From: Anaerolineales bacterium
GTDB lineage: Bacteria; Chloroflexota; Anaerolineae; 4572-78; J111
Direction: 5' to 3'
DNA: 64,000 nt
Assembly (NCBI GenBank): GCA_015075405.1
Contig: JABTUK010000002.1
Span: forward strand, 124,001-188,000
The notes beneath the pieces were generated by a model. That model was not told the DNA's origin, made no database searches, and worked only from the letters and a program-made list of their open reading frames with translations. Positions 52,733 through 60,834 of this stretch are shown piece after piece; position 1 is the stretch's first letter, and each line of letters opens with the position of its first letter. The translations under genes were made by a program, and so were the position numbers.

Positions 52733-55507
52733 CTATGGCTGCAAGCGGCTGATGCCGTGCGTAGTTCCGGCCCAGATAGAGCCATCGGGGCCAACGGTAA
52801 TGGCCCAGATGCCGGCGTCTACCAGGCCGTCAGCGACGGTATAGATTTGCCAGGTATTGTCATCTTTCAAGCGGGCCAGGCCGTGGTCCATCACCCCCGC
52901 CCAGGGGCGGCCGGTGGGGTCAAGAGCGACAGCATAGATGGTATTTCCCGGCAGACCCTCGGTCTGGGTGTAGGAAGTCCACTGCTGGCCGTCATACCGG
53001 CTTACCCCGGCCTGAGTGGCGAACCAGACCGGTCCGGCCGGGTCAACGGCGATGTCGAGCGCGCCCGTATCCACCGGACCATCGGCCCGGCTAAAATGCT
53101 GCCATTGCTGACCATCAAAGCGATCCAGTTGGCCGCGCCAGGTTCCTACCCAAACCGCGCCGCTGGCATCCACAGCAATCGAGCGGGTGTCGTTACTGCT
53201 CAAGCCATTCTCGACGGTATAAGTAGTCCAGGTCTGGCCGTCAAACATACTCACGCCAAAGATTAGGGTAGCCGCCCAAACCCGGCCGGCTGGGTCAACA
53301 ACTACGTCCTTGACCATATCATCCACCAGACCATCGGCCTCGGTGTAACTGGTCCACTGCTGTCCATCGAAGTGGCTCAGCCCACCGCTGGTAGCCAGCC
53401 ACACGCCGCCAGCCGGGTCAAAGTCAATGGCATGAACTTCGTTGCCGGCCAGGCCATCGGCGGTGGTATAGCTGCGCCAGGCTGTGCCATCAAACATGCT
53501 CAGGCCGCGCATCGTTCCGGCCCAAACCTGCCCAGTAGAGTCAATAGCCAGGTCATATATCATATCGTCGGCCAGACCCTCGGCAGGGGTATAGGTGGTA
53601 AAGACACCCGACCCACTATTGTCCGAACTATCCGGGGCAACTGCCAGCGGCTGGCCAAAAATACTCAGGCCATGCTCCGTGCCCAGCCAGACCCGCCCGG
53701 CCGGGTCAAAACCGATGGCCGTCACCCGGTTATCGGCCAGGCCATTGGCGACGGTATAGGTAGTAAAGCCGGTCCCATCAAACACACTCACCCCATTGTC
53801 TGTGCCAACCCACACCCGACCTGTCGCCTCTACGGCCAAAGCATTAACTCGGCTCTGGGCCAACTCGCTGGCCTGACTGTAAGTGTGCCAGACCGCGCCA
53901 TCAAACCTGCTCAAGCCATGGCTACCCCTAGCGCCATACAGTGGCGGACTCCCATTGCCGGCCCAGACCTGACCGGCTTGATCCACCACCAGGGCGTTGA
54001 TGTAATTATCGGCCAGGCCCTCGGCTGTGGTGTAGGCGGTCCAGGTGGAGCCATCGAACATATTCAGGCCGCGCGGCGTACCCAGCCAGGCCCGCCCCTG
54101 CCGGTCTACCACCGTTGCGAGGATGGTGTTATCCAACAGGCCGTTGGCAGTGGTGTAGGTTTGCCACTGCTGGCCGTCAAAGTAGGCTGCGCCGTCGTTG
54201 GTCCCGACCCATAAGCCCCCGTCCGGAGCGGCAGCCAGGGCCAGGACGTTGTTATCGAGAAAGCCGGTTTCGGTGGTGTAGGTTTGCCACTGCTGGCCGT
54301 CATAACGGCTCAGGCCGCCCAGGTCGCTGCCAATCCAGAGCTGTCCGGCTGAGTCGGTGGTGATGGCTGAAATATAATTGGCAATGGCGGGACCGTCGGC
54401 GGCGGTGAAGGCGGTCCACTGCCCGTTTTCCAGGCGCGACAGGCTGGCCGGACCAGCCCCGACCCAGGCTTCGCCAGCGGGGCCTATGGTTACAGCAGAG
54501 ATGTTATTATGGGGCAGGCCGTCGTCGGTGAGATAGGCCGTCCACTGCTGGCCGTTCAGCCGGTGTAATCCGCGCCGGGCGCCAACCCATAGCTGCCCCA
54601 CCGGACCGGGAACCAGGGCCAGCACATCGTCCAGAGCCGAGTCGTCTTCCAGGCCGGTCACATCCAGGGTAATAGACTGCCACTGCTGGCCGTCAAAATG
54701 ATCGAGGCCACCCTCGCTGCCTAACCAAACCCCATCAGCCTCAAGGGCGACCGTCTGGTACCCGCAGCCCGATTTATGCCTGAACCACTCCTGCCCGTTG
54801 AATACGCTGACGCCGCCGCCGCAGTGGGGCCAGCTTGACCAGTTAAAGACCACCCAGACCGAGCCGCCGGAGTCAATGGCAATATCGGCCACGTTGCTGT
54901 AGCTGTAACCTTCGGGCTGGAAAGAGGTCCAATTTTGGCCGTCGAAGCGGCTTAAGCCTATGGGGGCGCCCAGCCAGGCTACACCGGACGAATCAAAAGC
55001 AATGGCCTGAACCTGGTTATCAAGCAGGCCGTCCTCACGGGTATAGCTGGTCCAATTTTGGCCGTCAAAGATGCTGACCCCGCTGCCGGTTCCCACCCAC
55101 AGCCGGTCCATCGAGTCCAGAGCTAGGGCATAGACCTGGTTATCGGCCAGGCCATCTTCGCGGGTGTAGGTGGTCCAGATCTGGCCGTCAAAGCGGCTTA
55201 AGCCGTAGGCGGTCCCGGCCCAAACAAGGCCCGTCGAGTCAACCGCTACGGCGCGGACCTCGTTGCCGGCCAGGCCGTCCACCGTCGTATATTTGAGATA
55301 GCCGCCGCCGGCCCGGTCCCAGCGAACCAGGCCGCCGGTGGTCCCGGCCCAGACCGCCTGCGGAGCCAGGGCTAGACTGATAATTTCGTTGCCGTTGGTG
55401 AAAACCTGCCAGACAGCCGGCGGCGAGTCGGTTTGGGCGGCGGCCAAATTAGCCGGCCAACTGGTCAGAAGGAGGAGTAAACAAAAGAGCCAGATAAAAT
55501 GTTTCAT
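52733..55507 (-). CDS. Secreted Reg_prop beta-propeller protein, no kinase
   Basis: 924 residues: signal peptide (1-24) then about twenty repeats of roughly 40 residues, each of type VWAGTxxGLSRFDGQxWTxYTxxDGLADNxVxAIAxD, i.e. two-component-regulator-propeller (PF07494-type) units, enough for two or three seven-bladed propellers. In Bacteroidetes hybrid systems such propellers sit before a histidine kinase; here the protein ends after the propeller with no membrane anchor. It may be a secreted or partner-bound sensor. Start at the ATG at 55507 with AAAGGA upstream; a TTG one codon earlier is possible. Confidence 0.9.
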   Translation of the reverse strand: MKHFIWLFCLLLLLTSWPANLAAAQTDSPPAVWQVFTNGNEIISLALAPQAVWAGTTGGLVRWDRAGGGYLKYTTVDGLAGNEVRAVAVDSTGLVWAGTAYGLSRFDGQIWTTYTREDGLADNQVYALALDSMDRLWVGTGSGVSIFDGQNWTSYTREDGLLDNQVQAIAFDSSGVAWLGAPIGLSRFDGQNWTSFQPEGYSYSNVADIAIDSGGSVWVVFNWSSWPHCGGGVSVFNGQEWFRHKSGCGYQTVALEADGVWLGSEGGLDHFDGQQWQSITLDVTGLEDDSALDDVLALVPGPVGQLWVGARRGLHRLNGQQWTAYLTDDGLPHNNISAVTIGPAGEAWVGAGPASLSRLENGQWTAFTAADGPAIANYISAITTDSAGQLWIGSDLGGLSRYDGQQWQTYTTETGFLDNNVLALAAAPDGGLWVGTNDGAAYFDGQQWQTYTTANGLLDNTILATVVDRQGRAWLGTPRGLNMFDGSTWTAYTTAEGLADNYINALVVDQAGQVWAGNGSPPLYGARGSHGLSRFDGAVWHTYSQASELAQSRVNALAVEATGRVWVGTDNGVSVFDGTGFTTYTVANGLADNRVTAIGFDPAGRVWLGTEHGLSIFGQPLAVAPDSSDNSGSGVFTTYTPAEGLADDMIYDLAIDSTGQVWAGTMRGLSMFDGTAWRSYTTADGLAGNEVHAIDFDPAGGVWLATSGGLSHFDGQQWTSYTEADGLVDDMVKDVVVDPAGRVWAATLIFGVSMFDGQTWTTYTVENGLSSNDTRSIAVDASGAVWVGTWRGQLDRFDGQQWQHFSRADGPVDTGALDIAVDPAGPVWFATQAGVSRYDGQQWTSYTQTEGLPGNTIYAVALDPTGRPWAGVMDHGLARLKDDNTWQIYTVADGLVDAGIWAITVGPDGSIWAGTTHGISRLQP

Positions 55508-55717
55508 CAATGGTATCCTTTGAAAAGTTGCAGATGAACGTTACCCCTAGAGGATTGGGTCATCTGGAGTCTAGCGTCTCGTCGTCTCAAAATCGTTACG
55601 GGGCTGTTGCCGGGCCATCTGCCGAAAACGACAAACCGAACACGAACAGCGGGCGAGCAAGGTTGGCACTACGGGAGCCGGCCCAGTAGTAGGGCTAAAA
55701 AACGAGGTTGCATAATT

Positions 55718-55746
55718 TTGACAAATCTAGTAACTTGTAGCATAGT
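55718..55746 (+). promoter_or_regulatory. Candidate promoter of the PadR operon
   Basis: TTGACA (55718-55723), 17 bases, CATAGT (55741-55746). Confidence 0.5.
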
Positions 55747-55764
55747 TTTTATGAGTGAGGGTTT

Positions 55765-56361
55765 ATGTCAGTTCGCCATGCTGTATTAGGTTTGCTTGCC
55801 CAACGCCCGCGTCACGGCTACGAATTGCGCGCGGCGTTTCAGGCGCTTGTCGGCGGTGAGGAGAATTGGGATGTCAAGCCGGCCCAAATCTACACCACGC
55901 TGACGCGATTGGAGCAAGGCGGTTTCGTGGCCGAAGACGGCATCGAACAGGATGCAGGCCCTGAAAAACGAATTTATGCAATCACCTCGGCAGGCCGCAA
56001 AACCCTCAATGAGTGGTTTGCCTGCGGGATTGAACCCGAACATCAGCACGATGAATTCTTCCTCAAATTGATGATCGGTTTGGTGACAGGCGCGGCAGAT
56101 CCGTACCGCTTGATCCAGACCCAACGGGCCTACTTGTTTCAGAAGTTGCACGACCTTACCGAACAGCGCAGTCAGGCCGATCCCAGCCGAGAACTGGCCA
56201 AGATTTTTTTGCTCGATAAAGCCGCCATGCACCTGGAAGCCGATTTGCGCTGGCTCGATATGGTCGAAGGGAGGCTCGATGATATCAAACACCAGCCTTT
56301 GCCCGAGCCGGAGTCTAAACCGCGTGGCAGACCCAGGAAAATTGAGGCGCTTACAAGTTAG
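55765..56361 (+). CDS. PadR family transcriptional regulator
   Basis: 198 residues: N-terminal winged helix (1-90; AVLGLLAQRPRHGYELRAAF, AQIYTTLTRLEQGGFV) and a C-terminal helical Vir-like dimerisation domain (110-180), ending in a basic AT-hook-like tail (KPRGRPRK). PadR proteins usually repress an adjacent detoxification or exporter operon; the ABC ATPase and permease remnant follow in the same direction. GAGGG lies before the ATG. Confidence 0.9.
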   Translation: MSVRHAVLGLLAQRPRHGYELRAAFQALVGGEENWDVKPAQIYTTLTRLEQGGFVAEDGIEQDAGPEKRIYAITSAGRKTLNEWFACGIEPEHQHDEFFLKLMIGLVTGAADPYRLIQTQRAYLFQKLHDLTEQRSQADPSRELAKIFLLDKAAMHLEADLRWLDMVEGRLDDIKHQPLPEPESKPRGRPRKIEALTS

Positions 56362-56393
56362 ATCCTTGTATGCCGAGTAAGAAGTTGAACAAA

Positions 56394-56442
56394 CTTAAGA
56401 AATTAGAAATAAGAACGGCAGCTTTCTCATTTCTTATTTCTT
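56394..56442. repeat. Palindromic heptamer array, unit TTAAGAA/ATAAGAA
   Basis: TTAAGAA ATTAGAA ATAAGAA, loop, TTTCTCA TTTCTTA TTTCTTG. Related to 16997-17060. Confidence 0.8.
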
Positions 56443-56491
56443 GCGTAGCATCCGGCTTGTCCGGGTTAAGATTGTAGATAATGAGGAGTTG

Positions 56492-57235
56492 ATGATGTCT
56501 CTCATTCAAGCGGAAAATCTCACCAAAGTGTATGGCGCGGGCGAAACTGCAGTTGTCGCGCTGGATCACGTGTACCTAACCGTGAACCCGGGCGAGTTTG
56601 TGGCCGTGATGGGGCCGAGCGGCTGCGGCAAGTCTACGCTGTTGCACTTGCTGGGCGGACTCGACCGGCCCTCGGACGGGAATGTTAGCATTGACGGGCA
56701 ACCGCTGGCGAAAATGTCCGACGACGCGGTGACGCAGTTGCGCCGCCGCAAAATCGGCTTTGTGTTCCAGTTCTTTAACCTCATTCCGATTTTGTCGTCC
56801 GTCGAAAATGCGGCGCTGCCGCTGTTGCTCGATGGCGCTAATTCGGCCCAGTCAAAACAAAAAGCCAGCGAGTGGCTGACCAAAGTCGGCCTGGGCCATC
56901 GCCTGGCCAGCCGCCCCGATCAATTATCGGCGGGACAGCAGCAGCGGGTGGCAATTGCCCGCGCCCTCATCGCCGATCCCATGCGCGTGCTCGCCGACGA
57001 ACCGACCGGCAATCTCGATACTAAATCGTCGGATGAAATCGCCGGGTTGTTGAAACAAGTGGCCAAGGCATGGGGCCGCGCGGTGCTGATGGTGACGCAC
57101 GACCCGCGTATCGCCGCGTATGCCGACCGGATCGTTTTTCTCAAAGACGGCAAGATTGTGAACGAGGCGCAATTGGAATCTAGGCGCGGGGACAATGCGG
57201 AAGCGGTCTCGCAAATGATGCAGGCCATTGTCTGA
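56492..57235 (+). CDS. ABC transporter ATPase, MacB/LolD type (PadR operon)
   Basis: 247 residues: Walker A GPSGCGKST (41-49), signature LSAGQQQR, Walker [13 protein letters not shown]-loop MVTHDPRIAAYAD. GAGGAG precedes two adjacent ATGs (56492, 56495). The permease it should serve, starting 15 bases downstream, is broken, so this ATPase may be idle, decaying, or shared with other FtsX permeases of the cell. Confidence 0.93.
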   Translation: MMSLIQAENLTKVYGAGETAVVALDHVYLTVNPGEFVAVMGPSGCGKSTLLHLLGGLDRPSDGNVSIDGQPLAKMSDDAVTQLRRRKIGFVFQFFNLIPILSSVENAALPLLLDGANSAQSKQKASEWLTKVGLGHRLASRPDQLSAGQQQRVAIARALIADPMRVLADEPTGNLDTKSSDEIAGLLKQVAKAWGRAVLMVTHDPRIAAYADRIVFLKDGKIVNEAQLESRRGDNAEAVSQMMQAIV

Positions 57236-57249
57236 AAGGTTAGGTCAAG

Positions 57250-57956
57250 ATGAGGTTCCAACTGACTCTCGCCGCCCGCTACCTGACTGGGCGCAAATTA
57301 CGAACGTTTCTCACCACGCTCGCCATTGTCATCGGCGTGATGGTGATTTTTGGCACGGGCATTTACTTGCCGTCGTTTACGGACGCTTTCAACAAAAGCC
57401 TTCTCTCCGCGTCCGGGCAAACCGATGTCATGATTACCCACAAGACCGGCGAATCCTTTGCAGCCTCCACCTTGAACAAACTCAAACGTGTCCAGGGAAT
57501 TGCCGTCATGGCCGGGTCGCTGGAGCGCGTTGTCAATTTGCCGCCGGACTTTTACGGCAAGGACTCGACGGTCAATGCGTTGACGCTCGTCGGCCTTGAG
57601 GCTTTGCGGCCATCGCCCAGCCAGGTCATGCAACGTTTCAGCCGCATCAGCGTCATCGCCGGGGCAGTGATGATCGTCGCCGCCGTTGGGGGGCTGCTCA
57701 CCGGCGCTTTTGTGTTCGTCGCGCTGGGCGGTGTTCTTTGGGCACGGCGTTTGGCATTCTGGCCGGTCTGTACCTCAGTTATGTATTCGTTCAGGGGATG
57801 AGCGCGAGCGGCATTTTCAAGGTGGCCTATACCTTCCCACTCGCCGGAGTTCTGGCGGCCATTGCCGCAGGCTTGATTTTTGGCGTGCTCGCGGCGCTGA
57901 TTCCGGCGCGCCAGGCGTCGAGTATGGAGATTATCAAGGCGTTGCGGTACGAATAA
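57250..57956 (+). pseudogene. FtsX/MacB permease, deleted internally and frameshifted
   Basis: The first frame (57250-57801) gives TM1 (RTFLTTLAIVIGVMVIFGTGIYL) and the beginning of an extracytoplasmic domain, then jumps at about residue 115 to late-permease helix sequence (VIAGAVMIVAAVGGLLTGAF) and runs out of frame. A second frame from 57738 gives the last two helices and a normal permease end (ALIPARQASSMEIIKALRYE). A complete permease of this type would have about 380 residues or more; the central extracytoplasmic domain is missing. Parallel to the damage at 27484-29012. Confidence 0.8.
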
Positions 57957-58059
57957 TTTCACCTACACATCCAAATTCCGCACCTGCTTGGCGTGGGTCT
58001 GGAGCGGCCGGCTCGACTTCACTCTGCTGCGGCCCGCTATCCGGTCGGTCATCTATACG

Positions 58060-59622
58060 CTAAGGAGCCTGTTCGAGCGTGTCTTCCAGCTTGAGGGTCA
58101 AATTGTACAGGCCGGGCTGCTCGTCGCTGCTGACGGCATAGATGGTGTAAAGGCCGGAAACGGGCAAAACGTAGGCGTCAATGCGGGCGTTGTCATCGCC
58201 GCCGCCATCATCATCCTCAGCTAAGTATTCATCGTCGGGGTCAAACAAGCCAATGGCGGCATCCAACTCGTCGCTTTGCATGGTAATCGTCACCACCTGG
58301 CCGGCCTCTCCCTCGAACTGCCACAAATCGCCTACTTCACCGGCCAACTGCCCTTCGACCGTCTGGCCGTAGGCAATCGCTCCGCCGCCCGGCTGGCCGG
58401 GTAACGGCGTTCCCCACCAGCCTCCGGCGGCCCAAAACGAGACGGCCAGCCAGATCCCACTGACCAACGCGGCCAGGCTGAGCACAGGCATCCACCACCG
58501 CCTCAACAGCGAGGCCCGGTCCTGGATGCGGCGGCGTGAGTTGCTGGTGTCAATGCGGTAGCGCGGAACCAGCGGGTAGCCCAGGACAAACCCGGCCAAA
58601 AAGCCGCCCAGGTGAGCATAATTATCGGCCGGCATCAAGCCGCTACAGCCCAGCAGCAGGCTCACCCCGATGAGAATCAGGGCGGTGTTGCGCTGCCGCC
58701 GGCCAAACTCGCCCAGCCGCTGCCGGTAAAAAAGAAAAAAGGCCAACTGCATGCCCACAACCCCAAAAATCGCGCCCGAGGCCCCCGCCGAATAGGTCAT
58801 CGGGCCGCGCAGAGCAAAACTGGCCAGGCTGCCAAACAGACCCGCTAATAGATAAACAGTGATAAAGCGGGCACGGCCATACAAACGCTCCATTTCAAAA
58901 CCAAAGGCGATTAAGCCGATAAAATTAAAGACCAAATGCTGTACCCCGATGTGCAAAAACATCGAAGTGAACAGCCGCCAGACCTCGCCTTGCAAGATGA
59001 ATGGGCCGTAATTAGCCCCAAATTTGATCAGAACCTCGTCGTCGGTAGAGCCGCCGGCCAACTCCTGGGCCAGCCAGACCAGCCCAATCGCGCCCATCAG
59101 GATATAGGTAAAGAGCGGTTTGGCCGGGGGGCGATCGTAAGGGTTGAGATAGTCGCCCTGAACCTGACTGTAATAGCGATCCTCGATGGCCAGCACACAC
59201 TCAGAGCAGCGAAATCCCACCGGGGTGCGCTGGGCGCACTTAGCGCAAATGGGCCGGTTGCAGCGATTGCAGCGCAGACTGGTTTCCACTTTAGGATGCT
59301 GGTAGCAAAACAACGGGCCTGTTTCGGCCTCATCAACCGCGGGGTTGGTCGGAAAGGCATCGGCGGTCGGCGGTCGGCCATCGGCGGTCTTTTTTTCCAG
59401 CAAAGCCAGCGTCGCCCTGGCCGAAGCGTTTTCAGGCTCCAGGGCCACCACGCGATCCAGGTAAGTTTTCTTTTCGGCCAAATTCTCGACGACGCCGGCC
59501 AATTCCAGCCAGGCGGCAGCGTTGGTGGGGTCTTCCTGGGTCGCCTCGCTGAACAGGCGGCGGGCTTCGGCGGTATCGCCCACACGGGCGGCGGTTCGTC
59601 CTTGTTGAAGTTTGTCCGACAT
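58060..59622 (-). CDS. Rhomboid-family protease fused to TPR, zinc-binding and PPC-like domains
   Basis: 520 residues. TPR-like helical N-terminus (1-80); B-box-like zinc site (106-142; CYQHP, CNRCNRPICAKCA, CSEC); rhomboid domain (170-350) with the catalytic Ser282 in GASGAIFG and His337 in DNYAHLGGF, plus FTSMFLHIGVQHLVFN; one further helix; a C-terminal beta domain (about 415-515) resembling bacterial pre-peptidase (PPC) modules, with GQTVEGQLAGEVGDLWQF and YTIYAVSSDEQPG. GAGGA precedes the ATG at 59622. Intramembrane cleavage of an unknown substrate. The combination of domains is unusual. Confidence 0.88.
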   Translation of the reverse strand: MSDKLQQGRTAARVGDTAEARRLFSEATQEDPTNAAAWLELAGVVENLAEKKTYLDRVVALEPENASARATLALLEKKTADGRPPTADAFPTNPAVDEAETGPLFCYQHPKVETSLRCNRCNRPICAKCAQRTPVGFRCSECVLAIEDRYYSQVQGDYLNPYDRPPAKPLFTYILMGAIGLVWLAQELAGGSTDDEVLIKFGANYGPFILQGEVWRLFTSMFLHIGVQHLVFNFIGLIAFGFEMERLYGRARFITVYLLAGLFGSLASFALRGPMTYSAGASGAIFGVVGMQLAFFLFYRQRLGEFGRRQRNTALILIGVSLLLGCSGLMPADNYAHLGGFLAGFVLGYPLVPRYRIDTSNSRRRIQDRASLLRRWWMPVLSLAALVSGIWLAVSFWAAGGWWGTPLPGQPGGGAIAYGQTVEGQLAGEVGDLWQFEGEAGQVVTITMQSDELDAAIGLFDPDDEYLAEDDDGGGDDNARIDAYVLPVSGLYTIYAVSSDEQPGLYNLTLKLEDTLEQAP

Positions 59623-59755
59623 TGGGAGTCCTCTGGTATTAGATCGGGTTAAGTTCATTTTAAGACATGTTCAGACCAGGGTCAATAGATTAAGCTTAAT
59701 GATTGTTATCAATTTACCTTCAAATTCATATTTTTGGAGTTACCACTCAGGTTCA

Positions 59756-59847
59756 TGTCATTTCGAGCGACGAAGGAGCGAGAAATCTCCAAGGCACAAC
59801 CCGCATGAGGAAGGCGTCGGGGATTTCTCCCTACGGTCGAAGTGACA
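59756..59847. mobile_element. TGTCATTTCGAG element, copy 2
   Basis: TGTCATTTCGAGCGAC ... GGTCGAAGTGACA ends with subterminal GAGAAATCTCC / GGATTTCTCC; 92 bp, no ORF. Confidence 0.72.
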
Positions 59848-59874
59848 TAGCTGTTACTTTTTTGGTATAATTCT

Positions 59875-59985
59875 GAGTAAGCGTCCAAAATTTACTTCCC
59901 GTTTTGAGTTCCTACCAGTTCCCTTAGTTCCCTGGGAACTCATAGGAACTTGGGGGAACTTATTATTGGACAATCACTAAGTATA
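59875..59985. repeat. GAGTTCCTA element, copy 3
   Basis: TAAGCGTCCAAAATTTAC flank, GAGTTCCTACCAGTTCCC core, inverse GGGAACTCATAGGAACTT, flank TATTGGACAATCACTAAGT. Confidence 0.72.
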
Positions 59986-60083
59986 AAATATCAACCCGGG
60001 TGACTTAGGCGAAATATTGACAAAACATTGACAAGTCGTTCTTGATCGGCTATAATCGTGTTGATTTTCACAAAAAGTGGGTG

Positions 60084-60767
60084 ATGATGGTTCCTATTGT
60101 TCAACTCCAAAATTTGACCAAAAGTTATATCGAAGGCAAGCAGAGCCGGGCCATTCTGCAAAATGTCAATGCTGCCTTCGATACCGGCGAATTTATCCTG
60201 CTGCTGGGCCACAGCGGTTCCGGCAAAAGTACCCTGCTCAATCTGATCAGCGGCATTGATGCCCCCGACAGCGGCGATATCCTGGTCAACGGCGTGGCCA
60301 TCAACCGCTTGAGCGAGCGCCAGCGGACCATGTTCCGGCGGGAGCATATCGGCTTTATCTTTCAATTTTTCAATCTGATCCCGACCCTGACTGCTTTTGA
60401 AAACATCACTCTGCCCATGCACCTTAACGGCGGGGTGACGGCAGCCAAAGAAAAAGAGGTGAAAAATCTGCTGGAACGGGTCGGCCTGAGCCAGCGCCAG
60501 GATGCTTTTCCCGACCGCTTGTCGGGCGGGGAGCAGCAGCGGGTCGCTATTCTGCGGGCCATTGCCCACAATCCCACCCTGCTCCTGGCCGACGAACCCA
60601 CCGGCAACCTCGATGAAGACACCGGCCGGACCATCATCGAACTGCTGCTGGAACTAACCCGCCAGGCCAACAAAACCCTAATCATGGCTACCCACAACCC
60701 CGAAATCATCCCGCTGGCGGATAAGGTGTATCGGATTAAGCATGGGGAATTGATACTTACAAAGTAG
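60084..60767 (+). CDS. ABC transporter ATPase, AttE-like
   Basis: 227 residues: Walker [10 protein letters not shown] (42-50), signature LSGGEQQR, Walker [14 protein letters not shown]-loop [13 protein letters not shown]. Two ATGs at 60084 and 60087; AGTGGG spacing favours the second. First gene of an ABC ATPase, FtsX permease, lipocalin-like set that matches the attEFGH arrangement known in Agrobacterium and other bacteria. The stop codon TAG is inside a GTAGCAG array. Confidence 0.93.
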   Translation: MMVPIVQLQNLTKSYIEGKQSRAILQNVNAAFDTGEFILLLGHSGSGKSTLLNLISGIDAPDSGDILVNGVAINRLSERQRTMFRREHIGFIFQFFNLIPTLTAFENITLPMHLNGGVTAAKEKEVKNLLERVGLSQRQDAFPDRLSGGEQQRVAILRAIAHNPTLLLADEPTGNLDEDTGRTIIELLLELTRQANKTLIMATHNPEIIPLADKVYRIKHGELILTK

Positions 60768-60834
60768 CAGAGTAGCAGGGTAGCAGTTTTTGTAATTTTG
60801 CTACCCTGCTACTTTGCTACCCTGCTACTTTGCT
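60764..60834. repeat. Palindromic octamer array, unit GTAGCAGA / inverse CTGCTACT
   Basis: GTAGCAGA GTAGCAGG GTAGCAG, loop TTTTTGTAATTTT, then CTACC CTGCTAC TTTGCTAC CCTGCTAC TTTGCT, ending on the ATG of the permease. It contains the ATPase stop codon and replaces the permease's ribosome-binding site. Confidence 0.9.

Larger units (their letters stand above)
59623..60083. other. Intergenic region with two repeat elements
   Basis: Holds a complete TGTCATTTCGA element (59756-59847) and a GAGTTCCTA element (59875-59985). The last 90 bases before the ABC gene must carry its promoter; no consensus is evident. Confidence 0.7.
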
